From: Parapedobacter defluvii
Lineage (GTDB): Bacteria > Bacteroidota > Bacteroidia > Sphingobacteriales > Sphingobacteriaceae
DNA: 64,000 bases
Direction: 5' to 3'
Assembly (NCBI RefSeq): GCF_014642075.1
Contig: NZ_BMIK01000004.1
Coordinates: 1-64,000, forward strand
Below are positions 51,449-60,502 of the stretch, in pieces. The notes under the pieces were generated by a model. That model was not told where the DNA came from, made no database searches, and saw nothing but the letters and a program-made list of their open reading frames with translations. Both the position numbers and the translations under genes were made by a program. Each line of letters begins with the position of its first letter. Within the stretch, counting starts at the first letter, position 1.

Positions 51449-52138
51449 ATGATGACCGCCATCGCCATAGACGACGAACCCATTGCGCTTGACGTAGTCC
51501 GCAGCCATGCGGCCAAGGTGCCCTTTCTGGATTTGCAGGCTACTTTTACCAATGCTTTTGAAGCGATGGACTATTTGCAGCAGCACCCAATTGACCTTCT
51601 GTTCCTCGACATCAAAATGCCGGATATCTCCGGTATCGAATTTTTCAGGAGCCTCAGCAAAAAGCCGATGACGATCTTTACCACGGCTTATTCGGAGCAC
51701 GCTGTTGCTGGCTTTGAGCTTGATGCGGTAGATTACTTACTCAAGCCGTTTTCGTTGGCACGGTTTCTCAAAGCATGTAACAAAGCGCAGGAATGGCAGC
51801 AACTGCCCCGGGCAAACGGAACAAAGCCGGGATACCTCTTTGTCAAAACCGGATACGATCAGGTCAGGGTGGATTTCGAAGATATCGACTACCTCGAAGC
51901 CACCGGCAATTACGTCAATTTCGCCCTTGGCGACCGCCACGTATTGAGCCGGATGACCATCACCGAATGCGAAGCACTCTTACCCCCGGGTCAGTTCATA
52001 CGTGTTCATCGCTCCTTTATTGTGTCCATTGATAAGGTGGAAAAAATCGAGCGGCATCAACTTGCCGTGGGCAGTAGCATTTTGCCAATCGGCGCATCCT
52101 ATCTGGCGGCTATCAAGCAACTTTCTGCCAAACCTTAG
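51449..52138 (+). CDS. LytTR-family response regulator
   Basis: A 229-residue regulator: receiver domain (1-115) with acidic pair DDE at 8-10, phospho-acceptor D54 in LFLDIKMPD, and Lys in LLKPFS; then a LytTR DNA-binding domain (about 128-229) with FVKTGYDQVRVDFEDIDYLEATGNYV and FIRVHRSFIVSIDKVEKI. Partner of the upstream LytS-like kinase. Likely binds the 21-bp-period repeats found before its own operon and before the DUF4407 gene (inference). Confidence 0.93.
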   Translation: MMTAIAIDDEPIALDVVRSHAAKVPFLDLQATFTNAFEAMDYLQQHPIDLLFLDIKMPDISGIEFFRSLSKKPMTIFTTAYSEHAVAGFELDAVDYLLKPFSLARFLKACNKAQEWQQLPRANGTKPGYLFVKTGYDQVRVDFEDIDYLEATGNYVNFALGDRHVLSRMTITECEALLPPGQFIRVHRSFIVSIDKVEKIERHQLAVGSSILPIGASYLAAIKQLSAKP

Positions 52139-52282
52139 CAGAAAAACTGTCCGTTTCCGAACACTTTACTGCCCGATATCGAACAAACACTTCCCAAAAC
52201 TGATTACACAAGCTATTTATAATCTTGCAGTTAGATTTTTGGCGCAGACTATGTATGCCTTAGGCCAAAACAGAACAACGAA

Positions 52283-53617
52283 ATGCGCGATCGTATCCGT
52301 TATGTAATTTTGGGGGGGGTAATGCTTGGCCTAGCCAGTCTATCGGCTTTTGCACAGGATACCCTGACCCTCGAACAATCCATTAAGCTGGCGCTGAAAC
52401 AGAACCTGGAGGTCCAGCAAAGCCAAATCCGCACGCAAAACCAAGCCATCAATTTGCGGCAGGCAAAAAACAACCTCCTTCCTGATTTGAATGCGCGGCT
52501 GGGCCACTCTTTTGAAGTAGGACGGGCCATAGACCCGGAAACCAACCAATACCTCAACAACGTCACCAACCGCTATGGCAACCAAAGCGTAAGCAGCTCC
52601 GTGGTATTGTTCGATGGGCTACGGATGTTCCATGACATCACCCAACAGGCCTATGCGTACCGTGCCACCCAATTGGACGAACAATATGCCAAGGAGCAGA
52701 TCGCCCTTAACGTCACCCGCGCCTACATTCAGGCGCTCGCTGCACGGGATGTCGTTGCCCAGGCAGACAGTCTTGCCGCCGTCATGCGACGTCAAGTGGA
52801 ACGAAGCACCTTACTTTTCAACCAGGGAGCCTCAAACCCGGGTGATTATTACGACCTGAAAGGACAGTATGCAAGCGACCTCAATAATTTGAATGAAGCC
52901 AGAAATCAATACAACGAGGCCCTGGTGTCACTTTTCCAACTGATTAATCTTCCGTTCAACGCAGAAACCAAACTCGCCTCTTTCCAGGAGCTGCCCCTGG
53001 CCACTACCGATACCCTTACCGATGAGCAGCTCTACCAAACCGCAGCCGACCGCCTGGGTATCCTTAAGGCGGCGGAAAATTGGAAAAAACAGGCTCAGTT
53101 TGGATTAAAAGCCGCGCGCTCGTCTTATTTTCCGTCCCTATCCATGGGCGCCGGATTGTCCAGCAGCTATATCCACGGCAACGGAGCATACGTCGATCAG
53201 GTACGGGACCGCATCGGGCAAAACCTCGGATTTACCTTATCCATTCCCATCTTAAACCGGTTCCAGGTCCGCAACAACGTTGCCCGGGCAAAACTTGACT
53301 TACTGGACGCTGAGAATAACGCGCAAACACGCCGCAACGAATTGCAGCAAGCTGCCAGCCAGGCATTATTTAACCTGGACGCAGCCAAAGAACGGTATAA
53401 AAATCTGATGGACCAGGTAGAAAACTATGCGGAATCATTCCGTATCGCGGAAGTGCGCTTTAATGCCGGTGCCATCAATTCCGTGGATTACTTGTTTGCC
53501 AAAAACAAATTGGATAACGCAACCGCTAACCTGGTTATCGCTCGTTACCAATGGCACCTGCGCCAGCGGATCGTGGAATATTACCATGGAGAGCTGGTTC
53601 TGCCAAAAACGGACTAG
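52283..53617 (+). CDS. TolC family outer membrane efflux protein
   Basis: A 444-residue protein with a signal peptide (cleavage near AFA-QD) and two copies of the outer membrane efflux repeat; the first copy begins LTLEQSIKLALKQNLEVQQ, the second around LGILKAAENWKKQ. It forms a trimeric outer-membrane channel in type I export or RND pumps; no inner-membrane partners are adjacent. Its TAG stop shares the palindrome CTAG (53614-53617) with the stop of the ABC ATPase gene on the opposite strand. Confidence 0.9.
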   Translation: MRDRIRYVILGGVMLGLASLSAFAQDTLTLEQSIKLALKQNLEVQQSQIRTQNQAINLRQAKNNLLPDLNARLGHSFEVGRAIDPETNQYLNNVTNRYGNQSVSSSVVLFDGLRMFHDITQQAYAYRATQLDEQYAKEQIALNVTRAYIQALAARDVVAQADSLAAVMRRQVERSTLLFNQGASNPGDYYDLKGQYASDLNNLNEARNQYNEALVSLFQLINLPFNAETKLASFQELPLATTDTLTDEQLYQTAADRLGILKAAENWKKQAQFGLKAARSSYFPSLSMGAGLSSSYIHGNGAYVDQVRDRIGQNLGFTLSIPILNRFQVRNNVARAKLDLLDAENNAQTRRNELQQAASQALFNLDAAKERYKNLMDQVENYAESFRIAEVRFNAGAINSVDYLFAKNKLDNATANLVIARYQWHLRQRIVEYYHGELVLPKTD

Positions 53618-54651
53618 CCCTCACCGGGAAGCACCTCGTAGGTTGAAAGGGTTACATCCACCTTACACCCAATCGGATACTGCCCGGGGATGGTATTGAT
53701 GGCGTTCAGCTGAAACGAGCCGCTACCTACCGATAATTCTTCGTAAAACCCTTTGAATCGTATGGCCAAGACTTCAAACGCCGCATCCGGCTGTATACGC
53801 AGCACTACCCATTCGGGATGAATGGCTACCGCCCTGTTGCTTTTAATGCCCAATAACGAGGCTTCCTCCACATTCAGGATGTTGCTTTTGGCCAGCAACC
53901 TTGCGGTGTATGCATTGGGAGGGCGATTGTATAGCTCCTCCGGTTTGCCCATTGCCACCAATTTCCCGCTTTTTAGTACCATAAGCTCATCGGCCATGGA
54001 CAGTACCTCCGCCGGATCGTGGGATACCAGCACCACGGTTAAGCCGGTATCTGCCACAATGTGCCGGATATCTGCCTGTAGGGTTTCCCGGAACGACGCA
54101 TCCACTTGATTAAAAGGTTCGTCCATCAACAACACCTCGGGTTCGTTGACCAATGCCCGTGCGATGGCCACGCGTTGCTTCTCACCTCCACTCAGATCTG
54201 CGATCCGCTGCGTTTTCAAATGTGCAATCCGCAAACGATCCAAGATACGTGCAGTGTGATGGAATTTCGCTTCCAAATCGGTGTTCGGCAATTGAGAAGC
54301 CACATTGTCCCACACGTTAGCGTAAGTATTCAGGTCGTCAAAACCCTGGGATACCATGCGCATCGCGTCGTGCCCTGGAATCAGCTTTTCCCGGGGATTG
54401 GGCACCCGCCAGCCCCGATAACGCACTTCTCCGTCATCGGGCCCCAGCAAGCCGTATATAAGCTTCAACATCGTACTTTTTCCGCTTCCGCTTTCGCCGA
54501 TAATCGCGGTAATCCGACCTTCGTCAATACCAAAAGACAACCCACGGACCGCTGCGATTACCTCTTTGCCTTGAAAGGAACGGCTTACGTCTCTACCATG
54601 TATCAGCGGAAGACCCTCGCGCTGTATATCGTTAGGCACCGAACAAACCAT
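53614..54651 (-). CDS. Solitary ABC transporter ATP-binding protein (PotA/FbpC type)
   Basis: A 345-residue ATPase: Walker A GESGSGKST, signature LSGGEKQRVAIARAL, Walker B VLLMDEPF and switch VLVSHD, followed by a C-terminal beta domain (about 240-345) of TOBE-like character, as in importer ATPases for iron, molybdate or polyamines. No permease or binding-protein gene lies nearby. The ATG at 54651 sits one base after the T-run of a hairpin; a later GTG (VPNDIQ) is an alternative start. Confidence 0.85.
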   Translation of the reverse strand: MVCSVPNDIQREGLPLIHGRDVSRSFQGKEVIAAVRGLSFGIDEGRITAIIGESGSGKSTMLKLIYGLLGPDDGEVRYRGWRVPNPREKLIPGHDAMRMVSQGFDDLNTYANVWDNVASQLPNTDLEAKFHHTARILDRLRIAHLKTQRIADLSGGEKQRVAIARALVNEPEVLLMDEPFNQVDASFRETLQADIRHIVADTGLTVVLVSHDPAEVLSMADELMVLKSGKLVAMGKPEELYNRPPNAYTARLLAKSNILNVEEASLLGIKSNRAVAIHPEWVVLRIQPDAAFEVLAIRFKGFYEELSVGSGSFQLNAINTIPGQYPIGCKVDVTLSTYEVLPGEG

Positions 54652-54684
54652 AAAAAAGCTGTCCCGATATGGTATCGGGACAGC
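54652..54684 (-). terminator. Terminator between the outer-membrane protein gene and the ABC gene
   Basis: On the minus strand GCTGTCCCGATA pairs over 12 bp with TATCGGGACAGC around a 3-base loop, followed by six T. The ABC gene ATG follows immediately, so the hairpin either ends the upstream operon or controls reading into the ABC gene. Confidence 0.85.
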
Positions 54685-54713
54685 ACAAAAGTACAAAATA
54701 TATTGATACGGGG

Positions 54714-55628
54714 TTAAAACCCAAGCATTACACCGAATGTAAAGTTCTGCAAACCCGCTTGGTTGGGGCTGTTTTCAAAGAGGTCATTGAAGTAATATTT
54801 GCCATAAATACCAAATGAACCCACGCCGAACCGGGCAAATGCCCCGTAGCGGAACTGGGTGAAGTTATAATCGTCTTTGAATTTCTGTTTACCCAACTCC
54901 TCACTTTTGAAACGTTGTGTTCCCTTCAACAGAAAGCCCCCCTCTGGCCCAAAGGCAAAGCGGAGCCGCCCAAGCCCGCTGTAACTTTTGCTGCGCAATT
55001 CAAAGGTAAGGGGCAAACGTAAGTAGGTGGATGTAAGCCGGTTTTTGGAATAATCGATGTCGGAATGTTCCCACGTAAGCGGTGTGGTGTTCTCCAAAAA
55101 ATCAATGTTTTCCCGCAAGCGTATGTAGGTCCAATCGAAGCCGCCGGATAAGAAAATCCGGAAATTATCGTTGAACCGGTAGCCCGCCTGCAGTACATCA
55201 AAACCAAAATTAACTGTCTTTCCGGGGCGATAACGGAAGTCACGGTTGTCATCTGATAGGGTAAAACTACCGTTGTCAATCAGCTTAACCAGCCCGAGGT
55301 CAATCCGTGAAAACGTAATTCCATAAATAGGGCGTGATTTCCGTGGGTTGTCTACTGTCACCTCCGTGTGCGATTCCTTTTTGCGCGGCTCATTTTCCGG
55401 CGCATACTCATAGGTCTTTTCCGATTTCTCGATGGTAATCACCCCTTCATCCTTACCCGGTATGATGATGCGCACCTTGCGCTTCTCCCCGGTGTTAACA
55501 TCTTCCATGATTACCGTATCAATGGCGGTTCCCCTGCTTTTCCGGGGGCTGTCGGGCTGCTTTTTCTCCTGTGCGGAAGCCAGTACTAAAACGGTGCAGA
55601 ACAACACTGTAAGGCTAACGTATTTCAT
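54714..55628 (-). CDS. Putative outer-membrane beta-barrel protein
   Basis: A 304-residue protein with a signal peptide (about 1-19, VLASA-QE), a charged N-terminal segment of about 75 residues (with VEIP-type basic and acidic stretches) and a C-terminal barrel from about residue 95 that ends NFTFGVMLGF, with a terminal Phe. I do not recognise a specific family. Third in the ECF sigma / anti-sigma operon, so it is likely its target. Confidence 0.65.
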   Translation of the reverse strand: MKYVSLTVLFCTVLVLASAQEKKQPDSPRKSRGTAIDTVIMEDVNTGEKRKVRIIIPGKDEGVITIEKSEKTYEYAPENEPRKKESHTEVTVDNPRKSRPIYGITFSRIDLGLVKLIDNGSFTLSDDNRDFRYRPGKTVNFGFDVLQAGYRFNDNFRIFLSGGFDWTYIRLRENIDFLENTTPLTWEHSDIDYSKNRLTSTYLRLPLTFELRSKSYSGLGRLRFAFGPEGGFLLKGTQRFKSEELGKQKFKDDYNFTQFRYGAFARFGVGSFGIYGKYYFNDLFENSPNQAGLQNFTFGVMLGF

Positions 55629-55659
55629 TGTGTCTAATTATTTAAGGTTTGATTTAATA

Positions 55660-56457
55660 CTATTTAAGTTTCCTCTTCTTGTTTTTAGCCAAGCCGAAAT
55701 TGAAATCCAGTTTCAGCGATCCTTCCTCATCGTTCGAAAAGGTGACTAATTTTTCGTCGCGCTGATCCACTGTACCAACAACGTAGTTAAGAATGTTGCT
55801 GATCCCGAAGGGCTGCTTACGTTGTTCCGTGGATGCCAGCATCATTTCTTCTTCGTCTTCCAGTACCACCAAAGGCTCAATGTCAGGCACGCCGGCTATC
55901 TCGGTTTGCCCATTCTCCAAACTATCCCTTTGCTTGGGAAGCAGGATGGGCGAAGGGCTTGTCCGTTCATTCACAGCCAATTGTTGGGGTTCAACCGCTT
56001 CAATAGGTAAAGCTTCCTCCGGTTGCTCTTCGCCTTCTACCACCGGCAGTGGCTTGGGTTCCTTCACCTGCCGCCCTTTTTTCGCAAATACCCGTTTTAA
56101 CCTTTCCAGATCCAATGGCTCGGCTAGGGGCTCCGGTGCTTCCTCAGGGGTGCTTGGTTCCACGGTTGCTTCTTCGGGTTCTGCTTCCGCATCCACATGG
56201 GCGTGCAGGTACGTAACAGACACGGGACGGCTTTGCCAATAGAGTACACCGCAGGCAACCAAGAGTACAGCGGCTGCAGCCATCCACCAGGTAGGGAACC
56301 GGCGTCGCTTCGCTGGCATGGCCACAACGGAACGGGGTTCCGCTTCATCCAGTTGGGTAGCAATCTTGTCCCACAAACCCTTGGGAACCTCCGGCCTAAA
56401 GCCCTCAAATTTGTCGCGCAGTTGTTTGTCAAATTCTTTGTTTTCACCTCGATTCAT
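55660..56457 (-). CDS. Anti-sigma-factor-like single-pass membrane protein
   Basis: A 265-residue protein: cytoplasmic N-terminus (about 1-70) with FDKQLRDKFEGFRPEVPKGLW, typical of Bacteroidota anti-sigma-like proteins downstream of ECF genes, one membrane helix (about 72-90, WWMAAAAVLLVACGVLYW) and a periplasmic Pro/Glu-rich, probably disordered domain. It overlaps the sigma factor gene by 14 bp, which supports coupled synthesis. There is no zinc-binding HxxxCxxC motif, so assignment rests on context. Confidence 0.65.
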   Translation of the reverse strand: MNRGENKEFDKQLRDKFEGFRPEVPKGLWDKIATQLDEAEPRSVVAMPAKRRRFPTWWMAAAAVLLVACGVLYWQSRPVSVTYLHAHVDAEAEPEEATVEPSTPEEAPEPLAEPLDLERLKRVFAKKGRQVKEPKPLPVVEGEEQPEEALPIEAVEPQQLAVNERTSPSPILLPKQRDSLENGQTEIAGVPDIEPLVVLEDEEEMMLASTEQRKQPFGISNILNYVVGTVDQRDEKLVTFSNDEEGSLKLDFNFGLAKNKKRKLK

Positions 56458-57001
56458 AATTCCCTCCTTCCAATTGTTTTAATTTCTCTTTGAGCCATGT
56501 TCTTGCCCTCGACAGTTGTGACTTCGACGCCCCCTCGCTGATCTGCAATGCCTCGGCAATCTCCTTGTGCGAAAACCCCTCCAACGCGTACATGTTAAAA
56601 ACCATACGGTAACCATCGGGCAGCGTTTGGATAATCCGAAGCAAATCTTCACACTCCAGGGCATCCATTGAAAATGTTTGCTGGGTGTCTTCGTATACCT
56701 CCTCCATTTCAACCGATAATCCGCCCCGCTGGTTTTTACGGTAGGTCTCAATGGCCGTATTGACCATGATCCTTCGTATCCACCCTTCAAACGATCCTGC
56801 TCCCCGGTAACTATCTATGTGGCGGAATACCTTGATAAACCCCGTTTGAAGCACGTCCTCCGCTTCAAACGTACTGCTGGCATAGCGTAAGCAAACTCCC
56901 AGCATCTTTGAGGCCATGGCATGGTACAGCTTCTCCTGTGCTTGCCGGTTGCCTGCCTTGCAACCTTCGTACAAACTCTCTATGGTAACCGTTTGCTCCA
57001 A
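56444..57001 (-). CDS. ECF RNA polymerase sigma factor
   Basis: A 185-residue sigma factor with region 2 (MLGVCLRYASSTFEAEDVLQTGFIKVF, FEGWIRRIMVNTAIETYRK) and region 4 (DGYRMVFNMYALEGFSHKEIAEAL, SKSQLSRARTWLKEKL). It resembles the SigW/RpoE-like group common in Bacteroidota. The genes after it encode a probable anti-sigma and an outer membrane protein. The genes before it are tsaE and porX on the same strand, with 66 bp between tsaE and sigma. Confidence 0.93.
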   Translation of the reverse strand: MEQTVTIESLYEGCKAGNRQAQEKLYHAMASKMLGVCLRYASSTFEAEDVLQTGFIKVFRHIDSYRGAGSFEGWIRRIMVNTAIETYRKNQRGGLSVEMEEVYEDTQQTFSMDALECEDLLRIIQTLPDGYRMVFNMYALEGFSHKEIAEALQISEGASKSQLSRARTWLKEKLKQLEGGNYESR

Positions 57002-57067
57002 CTTGCGTGTGTTTATTACTAAGATGATAAGATAGGTAAAAAGGTTGCACGGTAGGTTGGTTTTATT

Positions 57068-57481
57068 TTAATCTTCCACTTCAACCCGGCGGCTGCCATC
57101 CGGCTGTACCGTTATCTGCACGGAAACTGCATCGGCAGGTAACAAGCCGGCAATCTTCTCCGGCCATTCCACGAAGCAATACCGATGGGAATAAAAATAG
57201 TCTTCATAGCCCAGGTCAAACGCCTCCTGTTGGGATTTGATCCGGTAAAAATCAAAATGGTAAACCGGACCCTGGGGGGATGTGTATTCGTTAACGATGG
57301 CAAACGTGGGGCTGGAAGTAGCATCCACAACACCCAGGTGGGCACATAGCGCTTTGATGAGTGTTGTTTTTCCTGCACCCATCTCTCCATAAAAAAGAAA
57401 AATACGCCTTTCGTCTGCAGCGGCAAGTATACGGGCCGCGACATCCGGCAATTCCGATAAACTTGCCAGTCTAATAACCAT
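57068..57481 (-). CDS. tsaE: tRNA threonylcarbamoyladenosine biosynthesis ATPase TsaE
   Basis: A 137-residue P-loop ATPase needed for the t6A37 modification of tRNA. Walker A is GEMGAGKTTL; SSPTFAIVNEY and VYHFDFYRI follow, as in the family, and a conserved FVEWPEK. Normal length. Follows porX by 23 bases; porX-tsaE pairs are a recurrent Bacteroidota arrangement. Confidence 0.93.
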   Translation of the reverse strand: MVIRLASLSELPDVAARILAAADERRIFLFYGEMGAGKTTLIKALCAHLGVVDATSSPTFAIVNEYTSPQGPVYHFDFYRIKSQQEAFDLGYEDYFYSHRYCFVEWPEKIAGLLPADAVSVQITVQPDGSRRVEVED

Positions 57482-57504
57482 GCGTGCAAAAATACGCTTT
57501 TTGC

Positions 57505-59058
57505 CTACTTGGTCGTATAAGTTGCAAATGGGATAATCATTTCTTCCAGCGATATGCCACCGTGCTGGAAGGTTTCATTGAAATAATTGACAAAATGATT
57601 GTAATTGTTGGGATATACAAAGTAGATGTCTTCCTTAGCAAAAATGAAGCTGGAACTGACGTGCAACTTGGGCAGCAAAGCGTCATGTGGATTCTTTACG
57701 TGAAAAACATCCTTTGCAATGTAGTTGAGGTTCTTTCCCTGCTTATAGCGGAGGTTGGTGTTGGTATTGCGGTCGCCAATGACTTTACTGGCACGTTTCA
57801 CCCGGATGGTCCCATGGTCTGTCGTAATGATCACCCGTACCTGTTTTTGGGCGAGCCATTTCAGCGCGTCCAGCAACGGAGAGTGCTCAAACCAGGAAAG
57901 CGTGAGCGAGCGGTAAGCGGCCTCGTCATTGGCCAATTCGCGAATCATCGCCATATCCGTGCGGGCATGCGAAAGCATGTCCACAAAGTTATAAACCAAC
58001 ACATTGAGGTCATTCCCCATCAAATTACTTAAATTGTCAGCCACATCACGACCTTGTTCCAAGGTCAGTATTTTATGATAAGAATGCTTGCATTCTTTGC
58101 GGTACAGGCGTTTGATCTGATCGGCAAGAAATTTGTCTTCATGAAGGTTCTTGCCTCCTTCGTCTTCATCGTTCTGCCAAAGATCCGGATGCTGCCGCTC
58201 CATTTCCAGGGGCATCAACCCGCTGAATATCGCATTGCGGGCGTATTGCGTGGCTGTAGGCAGAATACTGTAATAACTATCCTCTTCTTCCAACCGGAAA
58301 TGATTGCCGATCACCTCGTTAATCACACGCCATTGATCGTACCGCAGGTTATCAATGAGGAAGAAGAAGGTCGGCCTGTTTTCCTGTAACGTCGGGAAAA
58401 CTTTTTTGCGGAACAGCTGATGTGACATGATCGGGCCCTTTTCAGGTTCCTTGACCCAACGGAGGTAATTTTTCTCGATAAACTTGAAAAACTGCATATT
58501 GGCCTCGGCCTTTTGCAGGGTTAACACTTCATGCATCCCCGCATCCTCCAGTTTTTCAAGAGACAGTTCCCAATAAATCAACTTCTTGTAAACATCCGCC
58601 CATTGTTCGAAATCCAGGTTGTCGTTTAAAATCATACCCAGATTACGGAAATCCTGCTGATAGGCCATCGACGTCTTCTCACTGATAAGCCGTTTGTTTT
58701 CCGTCAGCTTCTTGATGGTCAGCAAAATCTGCTTGGGGTTAACAGGCTTAATCAGGTAATCATCTATTTTGGATCCGATGGCGTCTTCCATCAAATGCTC
58801 TTCCTCGTTTTTGGTAACCAGCACCATGGGCACGCCGGGATTGATGTTTTTCAGGGCCGAAAGGGTCTCCAGGCCTGTAAGGCCCGGCATGTTTTCGTCT
58901 AAGAACACCAAATCGTAAAATCCCTTCTTGAACGCATCCACCGCATCGTTGCCGTTCGTTACCGTTTTTACGCCGTACCCTTTTTCATTCAACAGCATGA
59001 TATGTGGCTTCAGCAGATCAATTTCGTCATCTGCCCATAGTATATTCGTCTCTTGCAT
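57505..59058 (-). CDS. porX: T9SS response regulator PorX (receiver plus PglZ domain)
   Basis: A 517-residue orphan-type response regulator that controls the type IX secretion system with PorY in Porphyromonas. Receiver domain 1-120 with acidic pair D10-D11, phospho-acceptor D54 in VFLDENMPG and a conserved Lys in LIKPVN; a helical linker; and a C-terminal PglZ (alkaline phosphatase-like) domain (about 205-510) with FFLIDNLRYDQW and ITTDHGTIRV for metal binding. Start ATG 59058 has AGGAG 5 bases upstream; the long upstream extension is not conserved. Length agrees with the known 518-residue protein. Confidence 0.93.
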   Translation of the reverse strand: MQETNILWADDEIDLLKPHIMLLNEKGYGVKTVTNGNDAVDAFKKGFYDLVFLDENMPGLTGLETLSALKNINPGVPMVLVTKNEEEHLMEDAIGSKIDDYLIKPVNPKQILLTIKKLTENKRLISEKTSMAYQQDFRNLGMILNDNLDFEQWADVYKKLIYWELSLEKLEDAGMHEVLTLQKAEANMQFFKFIEKNYLRWVKEPEKGPIMSHQLFRKKVFPTLQENRPTFFFLIDNLRYDQWRVINEVIGNHFRLEEEDSYYSILPTATQYARNAIFSGLMPLEMERQHPDLWQNDEDEGGKNLHEDKFLADQIKRLYRKECKHSYHKILTLEQGRDVADNLSNLMGNDLNVLVYNFVDMLSHARTDMAMIRELANDEAAYRSLTLSWFEHSPLLDALKWLAQKQVRVIITTDHGTIRVKRASKVIGDRNTNTNLRYKQGKNLNYIAKDVFHVKNPHDALLPKLHVSSSFIFAKEDIYFVYPNNYNHFVNYFNETFQHGGISLEEMIIPFATYTTK

Positions 59059-59122
59059 TCCTGCTCCTCTAACTAAAAATATAAGGGCGAACATAAGGAA
59101 AAGTTTGCCGGTATCTACATTT

Positions 59123-59157
59123 TTAACAAAAATTAACAGGCGGGTACCGTATCTTTG
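59123..59157 (+). promoter_or_regulatory. Promoter of the HD-domain gene, with TTAACA repeats
   Basis: TATCTTTG at 59150-59157 matches TAnnTTTG. Upstream, TTAACA occurs at 59123-59128 and 59133-59138, 10 bp apart, recalling the repeats before the phosphate genes but with a 4-base spacer. May be chance in AT-rich DNA. Confidence 0.5.
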
Positions 59158-59205
59158 CACCGTATTTTGCAGTAGGATTCTGTCTTGCTGCAACGCGAAG
59201 AAACA

Positions 59206-60453
59206 TTGAATAAAAAGAAAATAATCAACGATCCCGTTTATGGATTCATATCCATCCCATCCGGTTTTATATTTGACCTGATCCAGCACCCCTACTTCCA
59301 ACGCCTTCGTTATATCAAACAGGTTAGCATGACGCATCTGGTCTATCCGGGCGCATTGCATACCCGCTTTCAGCATGCCCTGGGGGCTATGCATCTCATG
59401 GGGCTGGCCGTGGAGACCCTCCGCAGCAAGGGGGCGGCCATTACGGAAGCCGAAGAGGAAGCAGCCCTCGTTGCCATCCTGTTGCACGACATCGGTCATG
59501 GTCCGTTTTCACATTCCCTGGAACACACCTTGGTAGAAGGGGTCTCGCATGAGTTACTTTCCGCATTGATGATGAAAGAGCTTAACGAGCTTTTTGCGGG
59601 GAGGCTCGATCTGGCCATCGAGATTTTCAACAACCGCCACCCAAAAAAATTCCTCCATCAGCTGGTATCCGGACAGCTCGATCTCGACCGCATGGATTAC
59701 CTCAGCCGCGACAGCTTCTTCACAGGCGTTGCAGAAGGGGTAATCAGTTTTGACCGGATTATCAAAATGATGAATGTGGTTGACAACGAACTGGTTATCG
59801 AACATAAAGGGATTTATTCCATTGAAAAATTTCTGATCGCCAGACGGTTGATGTATTGGCAGGTCTACCTGCACAAAACCGTCCTCAGCGCTGAGCAGAT
59901 GCTGCTTAAAATCCTGCAACGTGCAAAAGAATTATATGGAAACGGCATTTCTCTTTTTGCATCACCATCGTTGGAACATTTTTTGCGCAATAAGATTACC
60001 CGAGAGAATTTCACCGAAAATGTGTCACATTTGGTTCACTTTTCACGTCTCGATGACACAGACATCTTGTCGGCCGTGAAAACTTGGGCGTATCATGAAG
60101 ACCCCATTTTGCAGATGTTGTGTTCACGGCTTATGGCGCGTACCCTATACCATACCGAGCTCCACAGCAGTGAGTTGGATGGTCGGTTTGTCGATGATCT
60201 GAAAACCCGGGCGGTAACATACTTTGGTATAGATGCAGCCCAAGTGGATTATTACGTATGGACGCAATTGATTGAGAATAGTGCTTACGAAATAACTAGC
60301 AGTAATATTAAGATTTTAATGAAAGACGGGAGCATACAGGATATTGCGGAGGCATCCGATCTGTCTAATTTGGAGACACTATCCAGGAAAGTACGGAAGT
60401 TTGCCGTCTCTTTTCCAAAAGAACTGTTGGGTAGTACTCCATCAATAAGCTGA
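59206..60453 (+). CDS. HD-domain phosphohydrolase, TTG start
   Basis: A 415-residue cytoplasmic metal-dependent phosphohydrolase related to dNTP triphosphohydrolases. The HD motif is in ILLHDIGHGPFSHSLEH (H and D), with TRFQHALGAMHLM as first ligand and DLDRMDYLSRD later. The conserved N-terminus starts NKKKIINDPVYGF, so I choose TTG 59206; another TTG at 59185 would add 7 residues. The substrate is not certain (nucleotides likely). It precedes lpxD. Confidence 0.85.
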   Translation: MNKKKIINDPVYGFISIPSGFIFDLIQHPYFQRLRYIKQVSMTHLVYPGALHTRFQHALGAMHLMGLAVETLRSKGAAITEAEEEAALVAILLHDIGHGPFSHSLEHTLVEGVSHELLSALMMKELNELFAGRLDLAIEIFNNRHPKKFLHQLVSGQLDLDRMDYLSRDSFFTGVAEGVISFDRIIKMMNVVDNELVIEHKGIYSIEKFLIARRLMYWQVYLHKTVLSAEQMLLKILQRAKELYGNGISLFASPSLEHFLRNKITRENFTENVSHLVHFSRLDDTDILSAVKTWAYHEDPILQMLCSRLMARTLYHTELHSSELDGRFVDDLKTRAVTYFGIDAAQVDYYVWTQLIENSAYEITSSNIKILMKDGSIQDIAEASDLSNLETLSRKVRKFAVSFPKELLGSTPSIS

Positions 60454-60491
60454 TAACCAGTAAAAATTTTAATATATATCGTTTAAACTTA

Positions 60492-60499
60492 TACATTTG
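60492..60499 (+). promoter_or_regulatory. -7 element directly before lpxD
   Basis: TACATTTG matches TAnnTTTG and ends only 3 bases before the ATG at 60503. If used, the lpxD mRNA would be leaderless or nearly so. Confidence 0.4.
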
Positions 60500-60502
60500 C
60501 AG

